A stretch of 42,435 nt of DNA from an uncultured Muribaculaceae bacterium (GCA_947625935.1 CANQQE010000029.1:1-42435), one strand, 5' to 3'. Shown: positions 24,701 to 33,226, numbered from the stretch's first letter. Translations and numbers: made by a program. Notes: generated by a model from the letters alone, not told the origin.

Positions 24701-25729
24701 AATCTTGAAAGTCTTGCGCTTGTCGCGTGGACTCGGTCGAAACCGGGCAGCGCGACATTTACCAAGACCGGGCGCGGCATGCTCATTCACGGCGGCACGA
24801 ACAGCGGGATCTACTTCTCGTCGACTTCGTTACACCCATCAATCTTGCAGGGCTATCTGACGGACAAAAACGGGACGACGATTCTGGATAACGGCGTGTT
24901 CAAGTCCGGCGGCGGGAAGTGGGATGATCACTTTGAGTTTAGCTCGAACGTTCGATTCAAGGTATTAAATCCGAATTGTATTGATATAGATAACTACAAA
25001 ATAACGATTGGTCTTGGAGCTGGACAAACGGGGATCAGCACTGATGGCGTGGCGATAGGAAGAAACGCAATGAGCGGCGGAGGTGTGGCGATCGGTTCTG
25101 GTGCGGGAACGACCGGTCTTCATTCAGTTGCAATAGGACACAATGCTTTTTCCCATCAAGGCATAAGGATCGGTGGTTCAAATGATCAGGTAGAGATGTC
25201 GGAGGGGATTTGGATTGGTACAGAAATTAAAGGCTCAGACGGAGCTGGCATTTGTATCGGCGACAATACTAATAAAGAAATCGCCTCAATTGCTATTGGC
25301 AACAAATTAACTGGCGGAAATGCCGATGTTATTATTGGCAACTCGGCAGAAGCGGGAAGTGCTGGTGTTGTTATTGGCGGCTCAGCCAAAGGAGGAGACG
25401 CCGGATCAATGGCAATAGGGACTAGAGCTAACGGACAAGGAACCTGTTCAACGGCAATCGGTGAAGGCGCTCAGGCGATAGGACATTACGGAGCGGCTAT
25501 CGGAAACGGTGCTTATAATCCGATAGATTATGCGTCGGTCATTTCCTGCGGTGATAGCCCTAGACTTCAACTTTTTATTATCGCGCCCGATAGCCCGCAA
25601 GCTAAAAACGGGAAAGCGTCCATAGCTTACAGTGTGGATGTTGGAGGAGAAGTACTCGAGGGACGTATAACCACGCTGCTAGCTTTGTTTGAGGCAGCAG
25701 GCGGAACCATTTTCACACCATATTACTAA
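21710..25729 (+). CDS. Tail fibre with coiled-coil shaft and YadA-head-like repeats
   Basis: 1,339 residues. Residues 1-140 form a beta-rich domain (probably attaching to the tail). Residues about 145-435 are an Ala/Ser/Glu/Lys coiled coil with a seven-residue beat, like lambda Stf shafts, ending in a duplicated EEKAQRAE(A/T)AA motif. Residues about 440-720 are mixed. Residues about 735-1000 carry GV-x-I-x-G repeats, and about 1095-1275 carry repeats such as GVAIGRNAMSGGGVAIGSGAG and SIAIGNKL, the left-handed roll repeat of YadA-type trimeric adhesin heads. The C-terminus is a short conserved-looking end (EAAGGTIFTPYY). It is probably a trimeric receptor-binding fibre. The start at 21710 has no adjacent ribosome-binding site and matches the predicted transcription start. 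Confidence 0.85.
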   Translation: MLNFLGLETNFSVVAGMQWVCQFLFRYDTTGEPANLDDLTFKGSVFYLDGNGKEKEGKIEFARSDLDAQRNVIRCDIPALPEGRWRYSIMATDDGGSNRRLLSGFVTVLGKIPDMNNGEYAQRTLILRLPNETGRKLQAEWSATTISEFFAKQSKQSAAESAASAKQSEASAKRSETAAQQSEASAKASAASAAEALKSQQAARQSELNAKDSEKQATSSATAAAKSAKDAAASAQVASSKADAASDSAARAKASETAAAKSEEKAAASQNAAKQSELEAKSAAENAKARAQDAANSADASAASAAESEASAQRSATSASESAASAAESAGSAQESAASAAESAQYASNSAASAGESAGSAEEAKNAAANAAKETGDYLEDRFEEKAQRAEAAAGRAAEETAQKLEEAFEEKAQRAETAAQNAAASAEQAEEIVGFDINDYTLKADFQAHVDDTAKHPTDARKAEWDAKAELFDLTEEVSEPLQSDITISNSEAGNGVARYVQIGDNDQFLQAPIENMEGSTLDVFELVSVSIKCRSNAFQGVGGQEYYLGVWEKDETDDPDSFRRIGTSTNKVEQVLGEVGTWTFSKTVINHRHLRFALLSSRDETWPAGNWHLMGITLLNKVAIFSDLTGIGATNGKFNTDYAPHVVLTYRQLIDRFSKNESKIADVANSLARFEDPPLIIGHEQDPTKANGSVWIYKESMSVDVGDGTQFPVVIGGNTTTINNPRTLSSVFAGKYLTLHQETGDADDVVIGGGGSNIYHTNEVGGIHVIGSGSPVENTKGMMGVTVVGKNSTLKDINGGGVFIGGYGARREKDAGASSQDRGVSILGEYGQHNGGYRGTVIGGYGLSFKSNEYGVIIGGENSHQDEEDILDNWGVQILGYNSSTKNNCAGVSILGYGGNYSSTKTTSDGVVITGQLSNFDSPRSGVHIVGQGSTITDPQTGVDVSSRHGGVLIAGRNVTHHATNNYSVLYGLNLYGDHPHFHGQTYTTETNDELNLESLALVAWTRSKPGSATFTKTGRGMLIHGGTNSGIYFSSTSLHPSILQGYLTDKNGTTILDNGVFKSGGGKWDDHFEFSSNVRFKVLNPNCIDIDNYKITIGLGAGQTGISTDGVAIGRNAMSGGGVAIGSGAGTTGLHSVAIGHNAFSHQGIRIGGSNDQVEMSEGIWIGTEIKGSDGAGICIGDNTNKEIASIAIGNKLTGGNADVIIGNSAEAGSAGVVIGGSAKGGDAGSMAIGTRANGQGTCSTAIGEGAQAIGHYGAAIGNGAYNPIDYASVISCGDSPRLQLFIIAPDSPQAKNGKASIAYSVDVGGEVLEGRITTLLALFEAAGGTIFTPYY

Positions 25730-25768
25730 TTTTTCCACAAACAAGGGAACAAGAAAGGACAATAAGCC

Positions 25769-25993
25769 ATGAATATATTAACGCTACTGAGTGCATTAGG
25801 CACGAATTCTGGCACAGTCGCAAACCAACTGAGCCAGTACGGGAACGCGCAGCAAATCAAAGACGCGTTGGACAGCGGCGACACAAAGCAGTTGGGGTTC
25901 ATTGCAAAAGAAGCGGAGCGGATAAGGCGCGAGAATCCGCAAATGTATAACATGGCACAAAAAATCTTTGCCTCTTTCGGGGGGCAAAGATGA
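25769..25993 (+). CDS. Small protein after the fibre gene, unknown
   Basis: 74 residues, behind AAAGGA. Ser/Gly/Asn-rich N-terminus (MNILTLLSALGTNSGTVANQLSQYGN), then a charged helix. It could be a fibre chaperone or minor virion protein by position only; no family is recognised. Confidence 0.6.
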   Translation: MNILTLLSALGTNSGTVANQLSQYGNAQQIKDALDSGDTKQLGFIAKEAERIRRENPQMYNMAQKIFASFGGQR

Positions 25994-26075
25994 TCCTCTT
26001 CCCCTTGTCTCTAAGGTTGAGGCAGGGGATAACAAACACACAAAACAAAAATAAGAAATAGAAAGGACTCACACA

Positions 26076-26849
26076 ATGAGCAACGAATATAATGCAGGCG
26101 GGTTCGGATATGGTTGCGGATGGGGAGCAGAAATGCTGATTCTGCTTATCTTTTTCGCGCTGTTTGCGAACGGAAACAACGGATGGTGCAACAACAACGG
26201 CAACGCAGCAACGGCGGCGGAAACTGCCGCTCTTGTGCAGCAGGACAATCTCCGCGCGAACGTGGCAAACATCGGCGCGCAGACGAATTGGACGCAGCAG
26301 CTTACCGGCGGGCTTGTGCAGGCAGCAGAGCGCATCGGCGACAAAGTAGATCGCAATGCGGCTACCATGCAGCAGCTCGCAGGGCAGGAGCAGCTTAATC
26401 TCTGCCAGCTTGGGAATAACCTCACGCAGCAGCTCAACGGCATCAACACGAACATCAACGAGAAAGCTTGCGCCACGAACGCCCACATCGACTGCGCGAA
26501 AGACCAGATCATCGGGTATATGGTGCAGCAGCAGATTGCACAGCTCCAGCAGCAGAATGCCGATCTGAAAGTGGCACTCGCTACCAAGACGGCTGAGTAT
26601 TCCCGCGAGACAGACAAGAACGAGATTTTGGCAGCTATCCGCTGCGGGGCATCCTCCGGTTGCGGTAGCGCATACAACACCTTTAACGCCGGGTGCTGCG
26701 GCAGCGGATTAAACGTTTACCAGCAGGCGGCACTCGGACAGCTTGCGGCGATTGCCGGGGGCATTGCAGGCATCCAGCAGAGCCAGACGGCGCAGACCGC
26801 ACAACTTACTGCCCTCCAGACGGCGGTAGCGAAGATTCCTACGACCTGA
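26076..26849 (+). CDS. Membrane-segment plus coiled-coil phage protein
   Basis: 257 residues, behind AAAGGAC. A Gly-rich start (GGFGYGCGWG) leads to one hydrophobic segment (EMLILLIFFALFANG, about 19-33) and an Asn/Gly-rich turn. A long Gln/Ala/Asn-rich helix follows (about 45-185, many QQ pairs), then a Cys/Gly knot (CGASSGCGSAYNTFNAGCCGSG, about 189-210) and a final Ala/Gln helix. Phages of gut bacteria often carry such proteins. The layout of a membrane segment followed by a long coil recalls DNA-pilot proteins. Function is not known. Confidence 0.6.
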   Translation: MSNEYNAGGFGYGCGWGAEMLILLIFFALFANGNNGWCNNNGNAATAAETAALVQQDNLRANVANIGAQTNWTQQLTGGLVQAAERIGDKVDRNAATMQQLAGQEQLNLCQLGNNLTQQLNGINTNINEKACATNAHIDCAKDQIIGYMVQQQIAQLQQQNADLKVALATKTAEYSRETDKNEILAAIRCGASSGCGSAYNTFNAGCCGSGLNVYQQAALGQLAAIAGGIAGIQQSQTAQTAQLTALQTAVAKIPTT

Positions 26850-26875
26850 TAAGTTGGTGTTTCATGTGACAAATA

Positions 26876-26905
26876 GCCCGGGCAGCATGTAGGAGCTGCC
26901 CGGGC
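26876..26905. terminator. Strong hairpin between genes, without a U-run
   Basis: GCCCGGGCAGC (26876-26886) and GCTGCCCGGGC (26895-26905) form a perfect 11-bp stem with an 8-base loop. No T-run follows on either strand, so it may be a processing or stability element rather than an intrinsic terminator. Confidence 0.55.
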
Positions 26906-26933
26906 ACCCCACAAAAAAGAAACAGACAAAAGC

Positions 26934-27416
26934 ATGAATCCTTTACAACTAGCAGCTCAAAACTTTGTGCAGGAGATGGGCGCACAAGTCATGCGTGGGT
27001 TTAATTCACGCATCGGCTCGCCGAAAGCGTACCAGCGCGCCATTGCCCACGAGATGGAAGAGTATTTTCAGCGCGTGAAACGCGGAGAAGAGCAACTTCC
27101 ACCGTCCATGACAGAGTACGTGATGACCGTGGCGACCGAAGCATGCCGCGCCATGCTCGGAGGCACCGACGAGGAAGAAACGGACGTGAAAGAGTATAAA
27201 GAAGTCCTTGACAAACTCAAGGAAGAGACTATGGTGGCGAATCAGAAAGAGATTATCAACGAACATTTTGATGGACTGACGGAGAAAGAAACAAACGTGT
27301 TGCTGGAAGCCGCGCGAGATATGAGCCTCAAACAGCACGCCAGAAACACCGGGCTTTCCGAAGCCGAATACATGTCGATCAAACACAGCATGGCACATAA
27401 ACTCAAAAAACACTAA
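26934..27416 (+). CDS. Protein with C-terminal LuxR-like helix-turn-helix
   Basis: 160 residues. The N-terminal part is helical and charged (MNPLQLAAQNFVQEMGAQVMRGF; a Lys/Glu-rich linker near 80-110). Residues 114-160 (GLTEKETNVLLEAARDMSLKQHARNTGLSEAEYMSIKHSMAHKLKKH) follow the LuxR/sigma region 4 pattern: L-T-x-x-E-x-x-V-L, S-x-K-x-x-A, GLSE, then the recognition helix. It sits between the fibre and lysis genes and could be a late-gene regulator or a small-terminase-like DNA binder. The fold is my reading of the pattern. Confidence 0.55.
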   Translation: MNPLQLAAQNFVQEMGAQVMRGFNSRIGSPKAYQRAIAHEMEEYFQRVKRGEEQLPPSMTEYVMTVATEACRAMLGGTDEEETDVKEYKEVLDKLKEETMVANQKEIINEHFDGLTEKETNVLLEAARDMSLKQHARNTGLSEAEYMSIKHSMAHKLKKH

Positions 27417-27427
27417 CACATAAAAAC

Positions 27428-27664
27428 ATGGAAGAAGAAAAACACGAAAAGGAAGAAAAGGCGGCTGGTTGGTTGATCACTGTATTAACCGGCTGGGGAG
27501 TACCTGGGACGTTGGCGCGCATTATCGCCGGGGCAGTCGTTGGCGCGATTGCCGGGTACTACGTGGCGGCGACTACCGGATGCACGGTGAGTTACACCAA
27601 GTTGCCGGATGGCACGGTGCAAGCTCACGGATCAGTTGTTAAGCCTGTACACGTGACCAAGTAA
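27428..27664 (+). CDS. Small membrane protein of the lysis cassette (holin-like)
   Basis: 78 residues. A charged start (MEEEKHEKEEKAAG) is followed by two close hydrophobic stretches (WLITVLTGWGVPG, RIIAGAVVGAIAGYYVAATTG) and a short polar end (SYTKLPDGTVQAHGSVVKPVHV). The end would lie on the far side of the membrane if the pair acts as one long or two short spans. It lies two genes before the endolysin. A holin role is inferred from place and topology. A Cys follows the second stretch, but the lipobox is poor. Confidence 0.5.
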   Translation: MEEEKHEKEEKAAGWLITVLTGWGVPGTLARIIAGAVVGAIAGYYVAATTGCTVSYTKLPDGTVQAHGSVVKPVHVTK

Positions 27665-27667
27665 GAA

Positions 27668-27925
27668 GTGGACGAAGAGATGTGCGAGAAACATGAGGGG
27701 GAAGCGTGGTACAGCTACGCATGGAGGCAGCTATGCGAAAAGCCGCAAATGGTTCTTGCCGTGATCGGGTTAGTAGCAGCGGGATTCCTCTATCATGACT
27801 TGCGCGAACTCATGCACAGTCAGACAGCAACTAATCTGCAAATTGCAAATGAACTCCGCGAGTTGAATATCCGCGTATCGCATCTGGAAAGTTACAGACA
27901 ACGAGACAATGAAAGAAACAATTAA
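27668..27925 (+). CDS. Single-span coiled-coil membrane protein of the lysis cassette
   Basis: 85 residues from GTG at 27668, or 81 from ATG at 27680; neither start has a clear ribosome-binding site. A cytoplasmic-looking head (CEKHEGEAWYSYAWRQLCEKPQ) precedes one span (MVLAVIGLVAAGFLYH) and a coiled coil (LRELMHSQTATNLQIANELRELNIRVSHLESYRQRDNE). An inner-membrane spanin or holin is likely. It overlaps the endolysin gene by 17 bases. Confidence 0.55.
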   Translation: MDEEMCEKHEGEAWYSYAWRQLCEKPQMVLAVIGLVAAGFLYHDLRELMHSQTATNLQIANELRELNIRVSHLESYRQRDNERNN

Positions 27926-28499
27926 AGCGATCCAGAGGAAAGTCGGTGTGACAGCCGACGGCATCATCGGCAAAAATACCCTTGCCGCATTGTGCAAGGC
28001 ACTTGGCATCGAGGAAGCTCAACAGACGCTTGTCATCCCCACGCAGGCAGAAGTCCGCAGCGGGAGAAGCATCTTTGGGCACGTCGGGTGCGAAGAGAAT
28101 CTTGTGAACATTGAGCCTCCTTATCCGCTCTATTATGAGGGCACAAAAGTTAAGACGATACGTGTTCACAAGTTGATTGCTGAGCCTGTGAGAAACGCCT
28201 TAAAAGAGGTGCTGGATCGCTACGGCGTGGATGCTATCCATCGTCTCGGTTTAGATCAGTACTCCGGCAGCTACAACTACCGGCGGACAACTTCCGGCGC
28301 GTCGTACTCTATGCACGCATGGGGCATTGCCCTTGACTTTGCAGCGGAGGACAACGCGTACCACATGCACCGACCGCATGCCTCACTCTCCTCTCCTGAG
28401 TGTTCCGCTTGGTGGGAGATTTGGGAGAAGCATGGTGCGGTATCTCTCGGGCGTGAGCGTGATGTGGACTGGATGCACCTTCAATTCGCTAAACTCTAA
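27909..28499 (+). CDS. Endolysin: peptidoglycan-binding domain plus M15 peptidase
   Basis: 196 residues. Residues 3-34 (TIKAIQRKVGVTADGIIGKNTLAALCKAL) are a peptidoglycan-binding PG_binding_1 motif. The C-terminal part is an M15-type metallopeptidase with S134-M-H136-x2-G-x3-D143 and D187-W-M-H190-x-Q192. H136, D143 and H190 are the zinc ligands in this family, which cuts peptide bonds in peptidoglycan stems. There is no signal peptide, so release needs a holin, and membrane genes lie just upstream. Confidence 0.85.
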   Translation: MKETIKAIQRKVGVTADGIIGKNTLAALCKALGIEEAQQTLVIPTQAEVRSGRSIFGHVGCEENLVNIEPPYPLYYEGTKVKTIRVHKLIAEPVRNALKEVLDRYGVDAIHRLGLDQYSGSYNYRRTTSGASYSMHAWGIALDFAAEDNAYHMHRPHASLSSPECSAWWEIWEKHGAVSLGRERDVDWMHLQFAKL

Positions 28500-28521
28500 A
28501 CAAAGAAAGGAAAACAAAACA

Positions 28522-28824
28522 ATGGGAAGCAGCGCAGGATGGATGGATGTACTTACTCTTGGCGGCGCAAGCGCGGCGCGCAAGCAGCAAAGGCAGGCAG
28601 AAGCAGCAGCAAAGGAACAAGCAGAACTTGCAGAAAAGGCGGCAGCAGCGCAAAAAGCGCGTGAGCTGGCACCTGTTTCTGTGGCACCTGTCACAAAGGA
28701 TCCGATGCAGGCAGCAGAGGAACAAGTGGACAAAGCCAACAAGCGAAAGCGTACTGTCTCTAGCACGGCTTCCGGGCTCTCTTCATATGATATGACGGGA
28801 TCCGGACGCCGCACGTTGGGATAA
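28522..28824 (+). CDS. Small Ala/Lys-rich protein before the portal gene
   Basis: 100 residues from the ATG at 28522 (MGSSAGWMDVLTLGG), with AAAGG upstream; a longer frame overlapping the endolysin is rejected. Residues about 17-50 are an Ala/Glu/Gln/Lys coiled coil, followed by a Ser/Thr-rich, basic end (KRKRTVSSTASGLSSYDMTGSGRRTLG). The end resembles short proteins encoded next to podoviral portal genes; its function is unknown. Confidence 0.55.
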   Translation: MGSSAGWMDVLTLGGASAARKQQRQAEAAAKEQAELAEKAAAAQKARELAPVSVAPVTKDPMQAAEEQVDKANKRKRTVSSTASGLSSYDMTGSGRRTLG

Positions 28825-28840
28825 AACTTAATCAAAACTC

Positions 28841-30517
28841 ATGATTGACGACGAAGAAAGGTCTGACCTGCGGCGAGTCATTGAGGCGTTATTTGCCTCA
28901 TACGATGATTCTGTGCGCGCTGAGATCGAGGAGTTGCAGGAATATATTAATCCGCGAGGATTGAAGCTTGCTAATCCGAAGAGTACTCATAACGCACGGG
29001 ATAGGCATTTGCCTATCGCGAAACGCTGCAAAGATACGCTAGTTTCAGCGCATAACACCTATATCACACCGACCGCGCAAAAGTGGTTCTCTCTGCGACC
29101 GCGCAGGAAGAAAAAGCGCAAAGGTGATGACCGGGTGACTCGGTGGTATTCTAAAACGACCGATGTTGTGCGTGATGAGCTGGCGGAATCCAACTTCTAC
29201 CCCACAAATCATGAGGTGAATGATGACCGATGCACGGGTGGCACCGGCGCATGCTTTATCGGTGGAGATGAAACGACACCGCTTTATTTTGTGCATGTTC
29301 CGCTTGGCACCTTTGCTATCGCCGAAGATACCCGGCAACGCGTCAATACATTTGTCCGTCGCTTTAGCTACACGCCGCAGCAGGCGTTTGAAGAGTGGGG
29401 TGACGATGTGCCGGAGTATATCAAGGACGACCTCAACAACAGCAAAAAACGTTACACGGAAAAATATATATTCTATCATCTTGTCCGTCCGCGTAAAGAT
29501 TACCGGCGCGATTGGCATGCCTTGCCAAAAGAGGCACGACCTTTCGAGGGGTATTATATCGACGAAAAGGAGTGGGGGGTGATACGGCAAGAGGGATATT
29601 ATGAATTCCCGTTCTTTGTTACGCGCTTTTTGCGTGGCAACTCCGGCGTCTATGGTGAAGCGCCAGGGCTTGCGGTCTTGCCTGTCATTAAGCAGCTATT
29701 GGAGATCGACAAGCTCATGGACAAGATGGCGCAGAATGCAGCATTCCCGCGCATCTTGCAACTCGCAGGGCAGAATAAGCAGATTGATTTTCGCTCCGGC
29801 GGCATAACCACGATCTCGCACGAGGAAGCGAAATTAGGCTATCCCCGCGAATGGGGCACGGCTGGAAGAGTGGATGGCGAACTGGAACGCAAGCAGGCAA
29901 AAGAAGAGGAAGTTAAAGGTGCTTTCTACGTTGACATGCTCAACGCTATTTCGCAGATCGAGCGACAGATGACAGCCACTGAAGTCTCCGCACGTGAAGC
30001 CGAAAGAATCCTTGCTTTCTCCTCCTCCTTTACCGGGTGGACGTACGAATTCCAAGACGCCATGCGGCGCATTATCGGCATCCTCATGCGGCAGGGCAAG
30101 ATCTCGGTTGATGACGCACCGGAAGATGTCTTTGAACGGACAGAGAGCGGCGAGGTCGCTTTGCTTTCTCCGACTGTTTCCTATCTTGGAAAGATCTCGC
30201 AGGCGGTGGAGCTTGTCATGCAGAGGTCGGTGGATCAAGTCGTGGAAAAAATTATCACGTTCACGCAGCAGACGGGCGATACAAGAATGCTGAAACTACT
30301 CAAGCCGGAAGTCTTGCTCCGCATGTGGATCGAGTCCTCCGGGGCGAACTCTGACATTATCGAGAGCGAGATTGAAGAGGAGCAACGCAAGCAGGCGGAG
30401 GCGTACGCAGCGCAAGTGCAGCAGGCGCAGATGGAGCAGGCTCAGCGTGCCGCCACGATGAAAGACAGCTCAGTAGCCGTCAATAACTTAGCAACAGCAC
30501 AACGCACGGCAGGATAA
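28841..30517 (+). CDS. Head-tail connector (portal) protein, podovirus type
   Basis: 558 residues, the usual size. Family pattern: a helical start with LQEYINPRG, RDRHLPIAKRCKDTLVSAHNTYITPTAQKWFSL (about 53-85), ESNFYPTNHEVNDDRCTGGTGACFIG (about 115-140), VPLGTFAIAED, RVNTFVRRFSYTPQQAFEEWG, YEFPFFVTRFLRGNSGVYGEAPGLAVLPVIKQLLEIDKLMDK, and TATEVSAREAERILAFSS (about 384-402). The Gln/Ala-rich C-terminus is low complexity. It forms the dodecameric ring that DNA passes through. It is followed directly by tube B and the large terminase. Confidence 0.85.
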   Translation: MIDDEERSDLRRVIEALFASYDDSVRAEIEELQEYINPRGLKLANPKSTHNARDRHLPIAKRCKDTLVSAHNTYITPTAQKWFSLRPRRKKKRKGDDRVTRWYSKTTDVVRDELAESNFYPTNHEVNDDRCTGGTGACFIGGDETTPLYFVHVPLGTFAIAEDTRQRVNTFVRRFSYTPQQAFEEWGDDVPEYIKDDLNNSKKRYTEKYIFYHLVRPRKDYRRDWHALPKEARPFEGYYIDEKEWGVIRQEGYYEFPFFVTRFLRGNSGVYGEAPGLAVLPVIKQLLEIDKLMDKMAQNAAFPRILQLAGQNKQIDFRSGGITTISHEEAKLGYPREWGTAGRVDGELERKQAKEEEVKGAFYVDMLNAISQIERQMTATEVSAREAERILAFSSSFTGWTYEFQDAMRRIIGILMRQGKISVDDAPEDVFERTESGEVALLSPTVSYLGKISQAVELVMQRSVDQVVEKIITFTQQTGDTRMLKLLKPEVLLRMWIESSGANSDIIESEIEEEQRKQAEAYAAQVQQAQMEQAQRAATMKDSSVAVNNLATAQRTAG

Positions 30518-30520
30518 ACT

Positions 30521-33226
30521 ATGTTCAGAAACTCTTTCAACGCAGGCGAACTTTCAGAGCAGGTTTCGTTACGACCTGAATTAGACGTGTATTCTCGCGG
30601 GTGTTCGCTCATTAAAAACTTTGACCTGTCGGAGCAGGGAGGAGTATCGAGGCGCAAGGGCTTTAGGTGGGTATACACCGATAGGGCGGCCGGATGGTCT
30701 TGTCTTCACCAAGAGGCAGCGGCTGATGCGGCAGTGCATATTTTCAACGCGTCTGATAACGCGTCTTTCGTTCTTCTGTTTTTTGTGGAAAAGAGCGGCA
30801 CGACGTATACGCTGTATGTCAACATTATAACGCGAGATCCGAAAGAAAAATACAAGCGAACACTTGTCAAGCGGCGACTTGGTATCGCCATCAACGCGCA
30901 AGTCAATGTCCACGAGTTGCAATTCATGCAGCTCAACGCCTCACTCATTATCACGCACAATGACATTCCTCCACTTGAATTAAGACTTGATGCGGAGAAA
31001 AATAATTGGACTCTCACTTATTTTTTTGACACCTCAAACAAAAGAAAATTGCCGAATTATCCTTGGCGTAACTACGAGCTGCAAGACGAAATAGAATTGA
31101 AATTGAACGGCTCAGTTTGGAATGCGACCGGTGCTAATATTGACGATTTGAAAAGCAAGGCAGACTATTTGCGCGTCTCGGTTTACACGGATGAAGCGGT
31201 TATGCGGTATGGTCTTGGCGTAAATGTAACTCAATATTCGATGAGATATGTCACGGAATTCAGAAACTTCAAGAAAGGAGACATTATTTATTATGATGCA
31301 ACCGTTGAGGACAGTTGGTGGACGTTCAAGGAGGATTTTATAGCCGGACAAGACGATCCGGAAGCTGATATTTTCGCCGAGGGAATGACACACCCATCGA
31401 GCTATCCGAATGTTTTTCAAAAAGTTGATAAAAAGCCAAAAATTCAGAATGGACATGCTGTTGATTTTCCGAACAAACTTTGCGTGACAGAGGATCTTAA
31501 ATCAGCAGTCGGGTATAAGAAGGGGGATCTCCTGTGTTTTGAGACAAGATTTTCAAGGGTTTTCACGTGCATTGCCGATTATGTATCATTTTCGCCAACT
31601 GACACAACACATTTCGTTGAGGGTTTTGTCGTTGCTAAGGCTCCATGTAAAGGTAAATGGCGTTTTGTTAATACCGGAACATGGTTTGGAGAATACGAGG
31701 TGCGCGCATCTTACGATGACGAATTTTCAGAGAAAGGAGAATTCGAAGTTCGTGGATCTGTAAAGTCGTTACCGGGCGAACCTATCAATCAAGAAATAGC
31801 TGGTGACGAGAGTGACGAAGAATGCTGGATCTCGCTTTGGTTGACAAAAGCTTATATGTTACAAGACTGTGTGCCGGATCTTTCCGGAACTGTGGAGCCG
31901 CTGATTCGTAACATGAAAATTTGGTATAATCACGATCCGGCAACAAGGCCTTGGAGTTACAAGAATTATAGAGCTTATGAACCGCTGGCGGATCAGATAA
32001 AATTGATCGTCGATTCGTACAAAAAAGATCTTGTTTTCGTGAAGTCCGGGAACGGCTACAAAATGCAAACAGGCATGCAAGGCGGGCTGTCGTCTGTCAA
32101 AACGTACAAAACAGAAAATTGGTCGGTGGAGGCATTTTCGAAAGGCAATTATCCGGCATGCGTGGCAATGATTGACCAGCGCATGTGCTTTGGCGGTACG
32201 AGGGAGCAGCCGATGACCGTCTGGATGTCGAAAACAAATGATATAGACAATTTCGGGGTAACAGAAAGTGACGACTCGGCGCTTATTCTGACGGTTGCGA
32301 GCGACACGCAGAATCCTATCCGCTGGATGAGTTCGCAGCGTGGCGCGTTGTTCATCGGGACGTCACGCGGTGAGTTCGTTATAGATGCCGGAGGAAGCGG
32401 CGGGGCGATCACAAACAAAACGGCGACTGTTGTTCGCCATGGGTTTAACGGGTCGGAAAAAGTTCCAGCCGTTGTGGCGGATGACTCTATAATCTATCTG
32501 ACCAAGGGCGGGCAGCGGATGAAAATGTTCGGCTACCAAGAAAATGTCGGAGGATATATCTCCACCGACCTCAACACGTTCGCCGACACAATTCTGTTAA
32601 ACGGCGGAGGCGTTAGGAAATTCGCCGTGCAGAAAAGCCCTATCTCGCGCATTTTGTGCGTCCTGAATGATGGGACTATGGCGGTTTTGACATTCAATAA
32701 TCTTCAACAGGTGCAGGCGTGGGCGCACTACGAGCTTTCGGATCAGTTGCTAGATTACAATGACGAAACGTATAAGTTTATCGATGTCGCCGTTGAGACG
32801 AACAAATCTCTGAATGATACGCTTTATGCCATTGTCACGTACCGAACGGGGCTGAATACTTGGGTCACGGATTTGATGGAACAGTCAGACGATGCAGAAT
32901 TTTTTGATTATACCGATGTCGCGTCTAACATACCATACGAATCATGCATCATATCCAATATCTTGTCTACTACGCAGATCCGGAATCCAAAGCAAGATGT
33001 CGGTGAAATTATGTTCTATCTCGGCGAAGATAGACAAGCTGATGGCATAGAAATAACCGTTGACGGCGGGGAAACGTGGAGTGCTCTTGACTATCCGCCA
33101 AATCATATACTGAAAAAAGGCTGGCATTCTCAACTCGGTTTTGGTACCGTGACATGGGACACGAAAGTCGGTATTCGCGTAAAAGAAGGTGAAGGGCTTA
33201 TCATTCGCGCAATTCAGGTTATATGA
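30521..33226 (+). CDS. Tail tubular protein B-like nozzle (T7 gp12-like)
   Basis: 901 residues. The N-terminus FRNSFNAGELSEQVSLRPELDVYSRGCSLIKNFDLSEQGGVSRRKGFRW (2-50) is the signature of the podoviral nozzle family. Residues about 580-700 carry typical blades (ACVAMIDQRMCFGGTREQPMTVWMSKTNDIDNF, SSQRGALFIGTSRGEFVIDAGG). The tail nozzle receives the adaptor ring and closes DNA exit. It starts four bases after the portal stop, and its stop overlaps the large terminase start (ATGA). Confidence 0.8.
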   Translation: MFRNSFNAGELSEQVSLRPELDVYSRGCSLIKNFDLSEQGGVSRRKGFRWVYTDRAAGWSCLHQEAAADAAVHIFNASDNASFVLLFFVEKSGTTYTLYVNIITRDPKEKYKRTLVKRRLGIAINAQVNVHELQFMQLNASLIITHNDIPPLELRLDAEKNNWTLTYFFDTSNKRKLPNYPWRNYELQDEIELKLNGSVWNATGANIDDLKSKADYLRVSVYTDEAVMRYGLGVNVTQYSMRYVTEFRNFKKGDIIYYDATVEDSWWTFKEDFIAGQDDPEADIFAEGMTHPSSYPNVFQKVDKKPKIQNGHAVDFPNKLCVTEDLKSAVGYKKGDLLCFETRFSRVFTCIADYVSFSPTDTTHFVEGFVVAKAPCKGKWRFVNTGTWFGEYEVRASYDDEFSEKGEFEVRGSVKSLPGEPINQEIAGDESDEECWISLWLTKAYMLQDCVPDLSGTVEPLIRNMKIWYNHDPATRPWSYKNYRAYEPLADQIKLIVDSYKKDLVFVKSGNGYKMQTGMQGGLSSVKTYKTENWSVEAFSKGNYPACVAMIDQRMCFGGTREQPMTVWMSKTNDIDNFGVTESDDSALILTVASDTQNPIRWMSSQRGALFIGTSRGEFVIDAGGSGGAITNKTATVVRHGFNGSEKVPAVVADDSIIYLTKGGQRMKMFGYQENVGGYISTDLNTFADTILLNGGGVRKFAVQKSPISRILCVLNDGTMAVLTFNNLQQVQAWAHYELSDQLLDYNDETYKFIDVAVETNKSLNDTLYAIVTYRTGLNTWVTDLMEQSDDAEFFDYTDVASNIPYESCIISNILSTTQIRNPKQDVGEIMFYLGEDRQADGIEITVDGGETWSALDYPPNHILKKGWHSQLGFGTVTWDTKVGIRVKEGEGLIIRAIQVI

